64,000 nt of DNA from Microplitis mediator (taxonomy: Eukaryota; Arthropoda; Insecta; Hymenoptera; Braconidae), in the NCBI RefSeq assembly GCF_029852145.1, contig NC_079974.1, positions 1 to 64,000 on the forward strand, written 5' to 3'. This document shows positions 45,690 through 59,600 of this stretch, piece by piece. Each line of letters opens with the position of its first letter. Position 1 is the stretch's first letter. The translations under genes and the position numbers were made by a program. The notes beneath the pieces are model-generated. The model saw nothing but the letters and a program-made list of their open reading frames with translations, was not told the origin of the DNA and searched no databases.

Positions 45690-46850
45690 TTGTGTTGGGT
45701 TATTCCCAACAGGGCAAGAGTTACGGGCTTCTCTTCATAAGAATTTATTGTAGCATCTCCACCCATCTCCACCCACGTCCACCTATCCTCGTATGGGTCA
45801 TAACTCAAAAAATAAATTTTTCTCAGGACTTTTTGTGGTCCTTCCTACTACAGGACACTATGAGGAACAAATACGTTAATATTGTGTTGGGTTATTCCCA
45901 ACAGGGCAAGAGTTACGGGCTTCTCTTCATACGAATTTATTGTGGCATTTCCACCCATGTCCACCCATCTCCACCCATCCTTATATGGGTCATAACTCAA
46001 AAAATAAATTTTTCTCAGGACTTTTTGTGGTCCTTCCTACTACAGGACACTATAAGGAACAAAAAACGTTAATATTGTGTTGGGTTATTCCCAACAGGGC
46101 AAGAGTTACGGGCTTCTCTTCATACGAATTTATTGTGGCATCTCCACCCATGTCCACCCATCTCCACCGATCCTTATATGGGTCATAACTCAAAAAATAA
46201 ATTTTTCTCAGGACTTTTTGTGGTCCTTCCTACTACAGGACACTATAAGGAACAAAAAACGTTTATATTGTGTTGGGTTATTCCCAACAGGGCAAGAGTT
46301 ACGGGCTTCTCTTCATAAGAATTTATTGTGGCATCTCCACCCATGTCCACCCATCTCCACCCATCCTTATATGGGTCATAACTCAAAATATGAATTTTTT
46401 TCAGGACTTTTTGTGGTCGTTCCTACTACAGGACACTATAAGGAACAAAAAACGTTTATATTGTGTTGGGTTATTCCCAACAGGGCAAGAGTTACGGGCT
46501 TCTCTTCATAAGAATTTATTGTGGCATCTCCACCCATGTCCACCCATCTCCACCCATCCTCGTATGGGTCAATACTCAAAAAATGAATTTTTTTCAGGAT
46601 TTTTTGTGGTCCTTCCTACTACAGGACACTATGAGGAACAAATACGTTAATATTGTGTTGGGTTATTCCCAACAGGGCAAGAGTTACGGGCTTCTCTTCA
46701 TACGAATTTATTGTGGCATTTCCACCCATGTCCACCCATCTCCACCCATCCTTATATGGGTCATAACTCAAAAAATAAATTTTTCTCAGGACTTTTTGTG
46801 GTCCTTCCTACTACAGGACACTATAAGGAACAAAAAACGTTAATATTGTG
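45690..46850. repeat. 771-bp (four-monomer) local duplication in family B
   Basis: The private change gaacaaatacgttaat and the subtype order around it recur 771 bp apart (about 45865 and 46636), which is 4x193 minus 1. The same marker recurs once in each 4,437-bp block (about 51074 and 55511), so the local duplication and the larger block share ancestry. Confidence 0.7.
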
Positions 46851-47759
46851 TTGGGTTATTCCCAACAGGGCAAGAGTTACGGGCTTCTCTTCATACGAAT
46901 TTATTGTGGCATCTCCACCCATGTCCACCCATCTCCACCGATCCTTATATGGGTCATAACTCAAAAAATAAATTTTTCTCAGGACTTTTTGTGGTCCTTC
47001 CTACTACAGGACACTATAAGGAACAAAAAACGTTTATATTGTGTTGGGTTATTCCCAACAGGGCAAGAGTTACGGGCTTCTCTTCATAAGAATTTATTGT
47101 GGCATCTCCACCCATGTCCACCCATCTCCACCCATCCTTATATGGGTCATAACTCAAAATATGAATTTTTTTCAGGACTTTTTGTGGTCGTTCCTACTAC
47201 AGGACACTATAAGGAACAAAAAACGTTTATATTGTGTTGGGTTATTCCCAACAGGGCAAGAGTTACGGGCTTCTCTTCATAAGAATTTATTGTGGCATCT
47301 CCACCCATGTCCACCCATCTCCACCCATCCTTATATGGGTCATAACTCAAAAAATGAATTTTTTTCAGGACTTTTTGTGGTCCTTCCTACTACAGGACAC
47401 TATGAGGAACAATAAACGTTTATATTGTGTTGGGTTACTCCCAACAGGGCAAGAGTTACGGGCTTCTCTTCATAAGAATTTATTGTGGCATCTCCACCCA
47501 TGTCCACCCCTCTCCACCCATCCTTATATGGGTCATAACTCAAAAAATAAATTTTTTTCAGGACTTTTTGTGGTCCTTCCTACTACAGGACACTATTAGG
47601 AACAAAAAACGTTTATATTGTGTTGGGTTATTCCCAACAGGGCAAGAGTTACGGGCTACTCTTCATACGAATTTATTTTGGCATCTCCACCCATCTCCAC
47701 CCATGTCCACCTATCCTCGTATGGGTCAATACTCAAAAAATGAATTTTTTTCAGGATTT

Positions 47760-50700
47760 TTTGTGGTCCTTCCTACTACAGGACACTATAAGGAACAAAA
47801 AACGTTTATATTGTGTTGGGTTATTCCCAACAGGGCAAGAGTTACGGGCTTCTCTTCATAAGAATTTATTGTGGCATCTCCACCCATGTCCACCCATCTC
47901 CACCCATCCTTATATGGGTCATAACTCAAAAAATGAATTTTTTTCAGGACTTTTTGTGGTCCTTCCTACTACAGGACACTATGAGGAACAATAAACGTTT
48001 ATATTGTGTTGGGTTATTCCCAACAGGGCAAGAGTTACGGGCTTCTCTTCATAAGAATTTATTGTGGCATCTCCACCCATGTCCACCCATCTCCACCGAT
48101 CCTTATATGGGTCATAACTCAAAAAATGAATTTTTTTCAGGACTTTTTGTGGTCCTTCCTACTACAGGACACTATGAGGAACAATAAGCGTTTATATTGT
48201 GTTGGGTTATTCCCAACAGGGCAAGAGTTACGGGCTTCTCTTCATAAGAATTTATTGTGGCATCTCCACCCATGTCCACCCATCTCCACCCATCCTTATA
48301 TGGGTCATAACTCAAAAAATAAATTTTTTTCAGGACTTTTTGTTGTCCTTCCTACTACAGGACACTATTAGGAACAAAAAACGTTTATATTGTGTTGGGT
48401 TATTCCCAACAGGGCAAGAGTTACGGGCTACTCTTCATACGAATTTATTTTGGCATCTCCACCCATCTCCACCCATGTCCACCTATCCTCGTATGGGTCA
48501 ATACTCAAAAAATGAATTTTTTTCAGGACTTTTTGTGGTCCTTCCTACTACAGGACACTATGAGGAACAATAAACGTTTATATTGTGTTGGGTTATTCCC
48601 AACAGGGCAAGAGTTACGGGCTTCTCTTCATAAGAATTTATTGTGGCATCTCCACCCATGTCCACCCATCTCCACCCATCCTTATATGGGTCATAACTCA
48701 AAAAATAAATTTTTTTCAGGACTTTTTGTTGTCCTTCCTACTACAGGACACTATTAGGAACAAAAAACGTTTATATTGTGTTGGGTTATTCCCAACAGGG
48801 CAAGAGTTACGGGCTACTCTTCATACGAATTTATTTTGGCATCTCCACCCATCTCCACCCATGTCCACCTATCCTCGTATGGGTCAATACTCAAAAAATG
48901 AATTTTTTTCAGGATTTTTTGTGGTCCTTCCTACTACAGGACACTATAAGGAACAAAAAACGTTTATATTGTGTTGGGTTATTCCCAACAGGGCAAGAGT
49001 TACGGGCTTCTCTTCATAAGAATTTATTGTGGCATCTCCACCCATGTTCACCCATCTCCACCGATCCTTATATGGGTCATAACTCAAAAAATAAATTTTT
49101 CTCAGGACTTTTTGTGGTCCTTCCTACTACAGGACACTATAAGAAACAAAAAACGTTTATATTGTGTTGGGTTATTCCCAACAGGGCAAGAGTTACGGGC
49201 TACTCTTCATACGAATTTATTTTGGCATCTCCACCCATCTCCACCCATGTCCACCTATCCTCGTATGGGTCAATACTCAAAAAATGAATTTTTTTCAGGA
49301 TTTTTTGTGGTCCTTCCTACTACAGGACACTATAAGGAACAAAAAATGTTAATATTGTGTTGGGTTATTCCCAACAGGGCAAGAGTTACGGGCTACTCTT
49401 CATACGAATTTATTGTGGCATCTCCACCCATGTCCACCCATCTCCACCCATCCTTATATGGGTCATAACTCAAAATATGAATTTTTTTCAGGACTTTTTG
49501 TGGTCCTTCCTACTACAGGACACTATTAGGAACAAAAAACGTTTATATTGTGTTGGGTTATTCCCAACAGGGCAAGAGTTACGGGCTTCTCTTCATAAGA
49601 ATTTATTGTGGCATCTCCACCCATGTCCACCCATCTCCACCCATCCTTATATGGGTCATAACTCAAAATATGAATTTTTTTCAGGACTTTTTGTGGTCCT
49701 TCCTGCTACAGGCCACTATAAGAAACAAAAAACGTTCATATTGTGTTGGGTTATTCCCAACAGGGCAAGAGTTACGAGCTTCTCTTCATACGAAATTATT
49801 GTGGCATCTCCACCCATCTCCACCCACGTCCACCTATCCTCGTATGGGTCATAACTCAAAAAATAAATTTTTCTCAGGACTTTTTGTGGTCCTTCCTTCT
49901 ACAGGACACTATAAGAAACAAAAAACGTTTATATTGTGTTGGGTTATTCCCAACAGGGCAAGAGTTACGGGCTTCTCTTCATAAGAATTTATTGTGGCAT
50001 CTCCACCCATGTCCACCCATCTCCACCCATCCTTATATGGGTCATAACTCAAAATATGAATTTTTTTCAGGACTTTTTGTGGTCCTTCCTTCTACAGGAC
50101 ACTATGAGGAACAAAAAACGTTAATATTGTGTTGGGTTATTCCCAACAGGGCAAGAGTTACGGGCTTCTCTTCATACGAATTTATTGTGGCATCTCCACC
50201 TATGTCCACCCATCTCCACCGATCCTTATATGGGTCATAACTCAAAAAATAAATTTTTCTCAGGACTTTTTGTGGTCCTTCCTACTACAGGACACTATAA
50301 GGAACAAAAAACGTTTATATTGTTTGGGTTATTCCCAACAGGGCAAGAGTTACGGGCTTCTCTTCATAAGAATTTATTGTGGCATCTCCACCCATGTCCA
50401 CCCATCTCCACCCATCCTTATATGGGTCATAACTCAAAATATGAATTTTTTTCAGGACTTTTTGTGGTCGTTCCTACTACAGGACACTATAAGGAACAAA
50501 AAACGTTTATATTGTGTTGGGTTATTCCCAACAGGGCAAGAGTTACGGGCTTCTCTTCATAAGAATTTATTGTGGCATCTCCACCCATGTCCACCCATCT
50601 CCACCCATCCTTATATGGGTCATAACTCAAAAAATGAATTTTTTTCAGGACTTTTTGTGGTCCTTCCTACTACAGGACACTATAAGAAACAAAAAACGTT

Positions 50701-53700
50701 TATATTGTGTTGGGTTATTCCCAACAGGGCAAGAGTTACGGGCTACTCTTCATACGAATTTATTGTGGCATCTCCACCCATCTCCACCCATGTCCGAATA
50801 TCCTCGTATGGGTCAATACTCAAAAAATGAATTTTTTTCAGGACTTTTTGTGGTCCTTCCTACTACAGGACACTATAAGAAACAAAAAACGTTCACATTG
50901 TGTTGGGTTATTCCCAACAGGGCAAGAGTTACGGGCTTCTCTTCATAAGAATTTATTGTAGCATCTCCACCCATCTCCACCCACGTCCACCTATCCTCGT
51001 ATGGGTCATAACTCAAAAAATAAATTTTTCTCAGGACTTTTTGTGGTCCTTCCTACTACAGGACACTATGAGGAACAAATACGTTAATATTGTGTTGGGT
51101 TATTCCCAACAGGGCAAGAGTTACGGGCTTCTCTTCATACGAATTTATTGTGGCATTTCCACCCATGTCCACCCATCTCCACCCATCCTTATATGGGTCA
51201 TAACTCAAAAAATAAATTTTTCTCAGGACTTTTTGTGGTCCTTCCTACTACAGGACACTATAAGGAACAAAAAACGTCAATATTGTGTTGGGTTATTCCC
51301 AACAGGGCAAGAGTTACGGGCTTCTCTTCATACGAATTTATTGTGGCATCTCCACCCATGTCCACCCATCTCCACCGATCCTTATATGGGTCATAACTCA
51401 AAAAATAAATTTTTCTCAGGACTTTTTGTGGTCCTTCCTACTACAGGACACTATAAGGAACAAAAAACGTTTATATTGTGTTGGGTTATTCCCAACAGGG
51501 CAAGAGTTACGGGCTTCTCTTCATAAGAATTTATTGTGGCATCTCCACCCATGTCCACCCATCTCCACCCATCCTTATATGGGTCATAACTCAAAATATG
51601 AATTTTTTTCAGGACTTTTTGTGGTCGTTCCTACTACAGGACACTATAAGGAACAAAAAACGTTTATATTGTGTTGGGTTATTCCCAACAGGGCAAGAGT
51701 TACGGGCTTCTCTTCATAAGAATTTATTGTGGCATCTCCACCCATGTCCACCCATCTCCACCCATCCTCGTATGGGTCAATACTCAAAAAATGAATTTTT
51801 TTCAGGATTTTTTGTGGTCCTTTCTACTACAGGACACTATGAGGAACAAAAAACGTTAATATTGTGTTGGGTTATTCCCAACAGGGCAAGAGTTACGGGC
51901 TTCTCTTCATACGAATTTATTGTGGCATTTCCACCCATGTCCACCCATCTCCACCCATCCTTATATGGGTCATAACTCAAAAAATAAATTTTTCTCAGGA
52001 CTTTTTGTGGTCCTTCCTACTACAGGACACTATAAGGAACAAAAAACGTTAATATTGTGTTGGGTTATTCCCAACAGGGCAAGAGTTACGGGCTTCTCTT
52101 CATACGAATTTATTGTGGCATCTCCACCCATGTCCACCCATCTCCACCGATCCTTATATGGGTCATAACTCAAAAAATAAATTTTTCTTAGGACTTTTTG
52201 TGGTCCTTCCTACTACAGGACACTATAAGGAACAAAAAACGTTTATATTGTGTTGGGTTATTCCCAACAGGGCAAGAGTTACGGGCTTCTCTTCATAAGA
52301 ATTTATTGTGGCATCTCCACCCATGTCCACCCATCTCCACCCATCCTTATATGGGTCATAACTCAAAAAATGAATTTTTTTCAGGACTTTTTGTGGTCCT
52401 TCCTACTACAGGACACTATGAGGAACAATAAACGTTTATATTGTGTTGGGTTATTCCCAACAGGGCAAGAGTTACGGGCTTCTCTTCATAAGAATTTATT
52501 GTGGCATCTCCACCCATGTCCACCCATCTCCACCGATCCTTATATGGGTCATAACTCAAAAAATGAATTTTTTTCAGGACTTTTTGTGGTCCTTCCTACT
52601 ACAGGACACTATGAGGAACAATAAGCGTTTATATTGTGTTGGGTTATTCCCAACAGGGCAAGAGTTACGGGCTTCTCTTCATAAGAATTTATTGTGGCAT
52701 CTCCACCCATGTCCACCCATCTCCACCCATCCTTATATGGGTCATAACTCAAAAAATAAATTTTTTTCAGGACTTTTTGTTGTCCTTCCTACTACAGGAC
52801 ACTATTAGGAACAAAAAACGTTTATATTGTGTTGGGTTATTCCCAACAGGGCAAGAGTTACGGGCTACTCTTCATACGAATTTATTTTGGCATCTCCACC
52901 CATCTCCACCCATGTCCACCTATCCTCGTATGGGTCAATACTCAAAAAATGAATTTTTTTCAGGACTTTTTGTGGTCCTTCCTACTACAGGACACTATGA
53001 GGAACAATAAACGTTTATATTGTGTTGGGTTATTCCCAACAGGGCAAGAGTTACGGGCTTCTCTTCATAAGAATTTATTGTGGCATCTCCACCCATGTCC
53101 ACCCATCTCCACCCATCCTTATATGGGTCATAACTCAAAAAATAAATTTTTTTCAGGACTTTTTGTTGTCCTTCCTACTACAGGACACTATTAGGAACAA
53201 AAAACGTTTATATTGTGTTGGGTTATTCCCAACAGGGCAAGAGTTACGGGCTACTCTTCATACGAATTTATTTTGGCATCTCCACCCATCTCCACCCATG
53301 TCCACCTATCCTCGTATGGGTCAATACTCAAAAAATGAATTTTTTTCAGGATTTTTTGTGGTCCTTCCTACTACAGGACACTATAAGGAACAAAAAACGT
53401 TTATATTGTGTTGGGTTATTCCCAACAGGGCAAGAGTTACGGGCTTCTCTTCATAAGAATTTATTGTGGCATCTCCACCCATGTTCACCCATCTCCACCG
53501 ATCCTTATATGGGTCATAACTCAAAAAATAAATTTTTCTCAGGACTTTTTGTGGTCCTTCCTACTACAGGACACTATAAGAAACAAAAAACGTTTATATT
53601 GTGTTGGGTTATTCCCAACAGGGCAAGAGTTACGGGCTACTCTTCATACGAATTTATTTTGGCATCTCCACCCATCTCCACCCATGTCCACCTATCCTCG

Positions 53701-56633
53701 TATGGGTCAATACTCAAAAAATGAATTTTTTTCAGGATTTTTTGTGGTCCTTCCTACTACAGGACACTATAAGGAACAAAAAATGTTAATATTGTGTTGG
53801 GTTATTCCCAACAGGGCAAGAGTTACGGGCTACTCTTCATACGAATTTATTGTGGCATCTCCACCCATGTCCACCCATCTCCACCCATCCTTATATGGGT
53901 CATAACTCAAAATATGAATTTTTTTCAGGACTTTTTGTGGTCCTTCCTACTACAGGACACTATTAGGAACAAAAAACGTTTATATTGTGTTGGGTTATTC
54001 CCAACAGGGCAAGAGTTACGGGCTTCTCTTCATAAGAATTTATTGTGGCATCTCCACCCATGTCCACCCATCTCCACCCATCCTTATATGGGTCATAACT
54101 CAAAATATGAATTTTTTTCAGGACTTTTTGTGGTCCTTCCTGCTACAGGCCACTATAAGAAACAAAAAACGTTCATATTGTGTTGGGTTATTCCCAACAG
54201 GGCAAGAGTTACGAGCTTCTCTTCATACGAAATTATTGTGGCATCTCCACCCATCTCCACCCACGTCCACCTATCCTCGTATGGGTCATAACTCAAAAAA
54301 TAAATTTTTCTCAGGACTTTTTGTGGTCCTTCCTTCTACAGGACACTATAAGAAACAAAAAACGTTTATATTGTGTTGGGTTATTCCCAACAGGGCAAGA
54401 GTTACGGGCTTCTCTTCATAAGAATTTATTGTGGCATCTCCACCCATGTCCACCCATCTCCACCCATCCTTATATGGGTCATAACTCAAAATATGAATTT
54501 TTTTCAGGACTTTTTGTGGTCCTTCCTTCTACAGGACACTATGAGGAACAAAAAACGTTAATATTGTGTTGGGTTATTCCCAACAGGGCAAGAGTTACGG
54601 GCTTCTCTTCATACGAATTTATTGTGGCATCTCCACCTATGTCCACCCATCTCCACCGATCCTTATATGGGTCATAACTCAAAAAATAAATTTTTCTCAG
54701 GACTTTTTGTGGTCCTTCCTACTACAGGACACTATAAGGAACAAAAAACGTTTATATTGTTTGGGTTATTCCCAACAGGGCAAGAGTTACGGGCTTCTCT
54801 TCATAAGAATTTATTGTGGCATCTCCACCCATGTCCACCCATCTCCACCCATCCTTATATGGGTCATAACTCAAAATATGAATTTTTTTCAGGACTTTTT
54901 GTGGTCGTTCCTACTACAGGACACTATAAGGAACAAAAAACGTTTATATTGTGTTGGGTTATTCCCAACAGGGCAAGAGTTACGGGCTTCTCTTCATAAG
55001 AATTTATTGTGGCATCTCCACCCATGTCCACCCATCTCCACCCATCCTTATATGGGTCATAACTCAAAAAATGAATTTTTTTCAGGACTTTTTGTGGTCC
55101 TTCCTACTACAGGACACTATAAGAAACAAAAAACGTTTATATTGTGTTGGGTTATTCCCAACAGGGCAAGAGTTACGGGCTACTCTTCATACGAATTTAT
55201 TGTGGCATCTCCACCCATCTCCACCCATGTCCGAATATCCTCGTATGGGTCAATACTCAAAAAATGAATTTTTTTCAGGACTTTTTGTGGTCCTTCCTAC
55301 TACAGGACACTATAAGAAACAAAAAACGTTCACATTGTGTTGGGTTATTCCCAACAGGGCAAGAGTTACGGGCTTCTCTTCATAAGAATTTATTGTAGCA
55401 TCTCCACCCATCTCCACCCACGTCCACCTATCCTCGTATGGGTCATAACTCAAAAAATAAATTTTTCTCAGGACTTTTTGTGGTCCTTCCTACTACAGGA
55501 CACTATGAGGAACAAATACGTTAATATTGTGTTGGGTTATTCCCAACAGGGCAAGAGTTACGGGCTTCTCTTCATACGAATTTATTGTGGCATTTCCACC
55601 CATGTCCACCCATCTCCACCCATCCTTATATGGGTCATAACTCAAAAAATAAATTTTTCTCAGGACTTTTTGTGGTCCTTCCTACTACAGGACACTATAA
55701 GGAACAAAAAACGTCAATATTGTGTTGGGTTATTCCCAACAGGGCAAGAGTTACGGGCTTCTCTTCATACGAATTTATTGTGGCATCTCCACCCATGTCC
55801 ACCCATCTCCACCGATCCTTATATGGGTCATAACTCAAAAAATAAATTTTTCTCAGGACTTTTTGTGGTCCTTCCTACTACAGGACACTATAAGGAACAA
55901 AAAACGTTTATATTGTGTTGGGTTATTCCCAACAGGGCAAGAGTTACGGGCTTCTCTTCATAAGAATTTATTGTGGCATCTCCACCCATGTCCACCCATC
56001 TCCACCCATCCTTATATGGGTCATAACTCAAAATATGAATTTTTTTCAGGACTTTTTGTGGTCGTTCCTACTACAGGACACTATAAGGAACAAAAAACGT
56101 TTATATTGTGTTGGGTTATTCCCAACAGGGCAAGAGTTACGGGCTTCTCTTCATAAGAATTTATTGTGGCATCTCCACCCATGTCCACCCATCTCCACCC
56201 ATCCTCGTATGGGTCAATACTCAAAAAATGAATTTTTTTCAGGATTTTTTGTGGTCCTTTCTACTACAGGACACTATGAGGAACAAAAAACGTTAATATT
56301 GTGTTGGGTTATTCCCAACAGGGCAAGAGTTACGGGCTTCTCTTCATACGAATTTATTGTGGCATTTCCACCCATGTCCACCCATCTCCACCCATCCTTA
56401 TATGGGTCATAACTCAAAAAATAAATTTTTCTCAGGACTTTTTGTGGTCCTTCCTACTACAGGACACTATAAGGAACAAAAAACGTTAATATTGTGTTGG
56501 GTTATTCCCAACAGGGCAAGAGTTACGGGCTTCTCTTCATACGAATTTATTGTGGCATCTCCACCCATGTCCACCCATCTCCACCGATCCTTATATGGGT
56601 CATAACTCAAAAAATAAATTTTTCTTAGGACTT
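47760..56633. repeat. Tandem duplication of a 4,437-bp, 23-monomer block in family B
   Basis: Two head-to-tail copies, about 47760-52196 and 52197-56633. Rare variants recur at exactly 4,437 bp: acgtcaat at 51274 and 55711, and cttagga at 52187 and 56624. The shortened a-run before tacgtt and the 1-nt deletion giving tgtttggg also recur in both copies. 4,437 is 23x193 minus 2, which fits the small deletions. Beyond 56633 the order switches to match the region near 47040 (offset 9,646), so further rearrangement has taken place. Boundaries are accurate to about a monomer. Confidence 0.85.
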
Positions 56634-59600
56634 TTTGTGGTCCTTCCTACTACAGGACACTATAAGGAACAAAAAACGTTTATATTGTGTTGGGTTATTC
56701 CCAACAGGGCAAGAGTTACGGGCTTCTCTTCATAAGAATTTATTGTGGCATCTCCACCCATGTCCACCCATCTCCACCCATCCTTATATGGGTCATAACT
56801 CAAAATATGAATTTTTTTCAGGACTTTTTGTGGTCGTTCCTACTACAGGACACTATAAGGAACAAAAAACGTTTATATTGTGTTGGGTTATTCCCAACAG
56901 GGCAAGAGTTACGGGCTTCTCTTCATAAGAATTTATTGTGGCATCTCCACCCATGTCCACCCATCTCCACCCATCCTTATATGGGTCATAACTCAAAAAA
57001 TGAATTTTTTTCAGGACTTTTTGTGGTCCTTCCTACTACAGGACACTATGAGGAACAATAAACGTTTATATTGTGTTGGGTTACTCCCAACAGGGCAAGA
57101 GTTACGGGCTTCTCTTCATAAGAATTTATTGTGGCATCTCCACCCATGTCCACCCCTCTCCACCCATCCTTATATGGGTCATAACTCAAAAAATAAATTT
57201 TTTTCAGGACTTTTTGTGGTCCTTCCTACTACAGGACACTATTAGGAACAAAAAACGTTTATATTGTGTTGGGTTATTCCCAACAGGGCAAGAGTTACGG
57301 GCTACTCTTCATACGAATTTATTTTGGCATCTCCACCCATCTCCACCCATGTCCACCTATCCTCGTATGGGTCAATACTCAAAAAATGAATTTTTTTCAG
57401 GATTTTTTGTGGTCCTTCCTACTACAGGACACTATAAGGAACAAAAAACGTTTATATTGTGTTGGGTTATTCCCAACAGGGCAAGAGTTACGGGCTTCTC
57501 TTCATAAGAATTTATTGTGGCATCTCCACCCATGTTCACCCATCTCCACCGATCCTTATATGGGTCATAACTCAAAAAATAAATTTTTCTCAGGACTTTT
57601 TGTGGTCCTTCCTACTACAGGACACTATAAGAAACAAAAAACGTTTATATTGTGTTGGGTTATTCCCAACAGGGCAAGAGTTACGGGCTACTCTTCATAC
57701 GAATTTATTTTGGCATCTCCACCCATCTCCACCCATGTCCACCTATCCTCGTATGGGTCAATACTCAAAAAATGAATTTTTTTCAGGATTTTTTGTGGTC
57801 CTTCCTACTACAGGACACTATAAGGAACAAAAAACGTTTATATTGTGTTGGGTTATTCCCAACAGGGCAAGAGTTACGGGCTTCTCTTCATAAGAATTTA
57901 TTGTGGCATCTCCACCCATGTCCACCCATCTCCACCCATCCTTATATGGGTCATAACTCAAAAAATGAATTTTATTCAGGACTTTTTGTGGTCCTTCCTA
58001 CTACAGGACACTATGAGGAACAATAAACGTTTATATTGTGTTGGGTTATTCCCAACAGGGCAAGAGTTACGGGCTTCTCTTCATAAGAATTTATTGTGGC
58101 ATCTCCACCCATGTCCACCCATCTCCACCGATCCTTATATGGGTCATAACTCAAAAAATGAATTTTTTTCAGGACTTTTTGTGGTCCTTCCTACTACAGG
58201 ACACTATGAGGAACAATAAACGTTTATATTGTGTTGGGTTATTCCCAACAGGGCAAGAGTTACGGGCTTCTCTTCATAAGAATTTATTGTGGCATCTCCA
58301 CCCATGTCCACCCATCTCCACCCATCCTTATATGGGTCATAACTCAAAAAATAAATTTTTTTCAGGACTTTTTGTTGTCCTTCCTACTACAGGACACTAT
58401 TAGGAACAAAAAACGTTTATATTGTGTTGGGTTATTCCCAACAGGGCAAGAGTTACGGGCTACTCTTCATACGAATTTATTTTGGCATCTCCACCCATCT
58501 CCACCCATGTCCACCTATCCTCGTATGGGTCAATACTCAAAAAATGAATTTTTTTCAGGACTTTTTGTGGTCCTTCCTACTACAGGACACTATGAGGAAC
58601 AATAAACGTTTATATTGTGTTGGGTTATTCCCAACAGGGCAAGAGTTACGGGCTTCTCTTCATAAGAATTTATTGTGGCATCTCCACCCATGTCCACCCA
58701 TCTCCACCCATCCTTATATGGGTCATAACTCAAAAAATAAATTTTTTTCAGGACTTTTTGTTGTCCTTCCTACTACAGGACACTATTAGGAACAAAAAAC
58801 GTTTATATTGTGTTGGGTTATTCCCAACAGGGCAAGAGTTACGGGCTACTCTTCATACGAATTTATTTTGGCATCTCCACCCATCTCCACCCATGTCCAC
58901 CTATCCTCGTATGGGTCAATACTCAAAAAATGAATTTTTTTCAGGATTTTTTGTGGTCCTTCCTACTACAGGACACTATAAGGAACAAAAAACGTTTATA
59001 TTGTGTTGGGTTATTCCCAACAGGGCAAGAGTTACGGGCTTCTCTTCATAAGAATTTATTGTGGCATCTCCACCCATGTTCACCCATCTCCACCGATCCT
59101 TATATGGGTCATAACTCAAAAAATAAATTTTTCTCAGGACTTTTTGTGGTCCTTCCTACTACAGGACACTATAAGAAACAAAAAACGTTTATATTGTGTT
59201 GGGTTATTCCCAACAGGGCAAGAGTTACGGGCTACTCTTCATACGAATTTATTTTGGCATCTCCACCCATCTCCACCCATGTCCACCTATCCTCGTATGG
59301 GTCAATACTCAAAAAATGAATTTTTTTCAGGACTTTTTGTGGTCCTTCCTACTACAGGACACTATGAGGAACAATAAACGTTTATATTGTGTTGGGTTAT
59401 TCCCAACAGGGCAAGAGTTACGGGCTTCTCTTCATAAGAATTTATTGTGGCATCTCCACCCATGTCCACCCATCTCCACCCATCCTTATATGGGTCATAA
59501 CTCAAAAAATAAATTTTTTTCAGGACTTTTTGTTGTCCTTCCTACTACAGGACACTATTAGGAACAAAAAACGTTTATATTGTGTTGGGTTATTCCCAAC

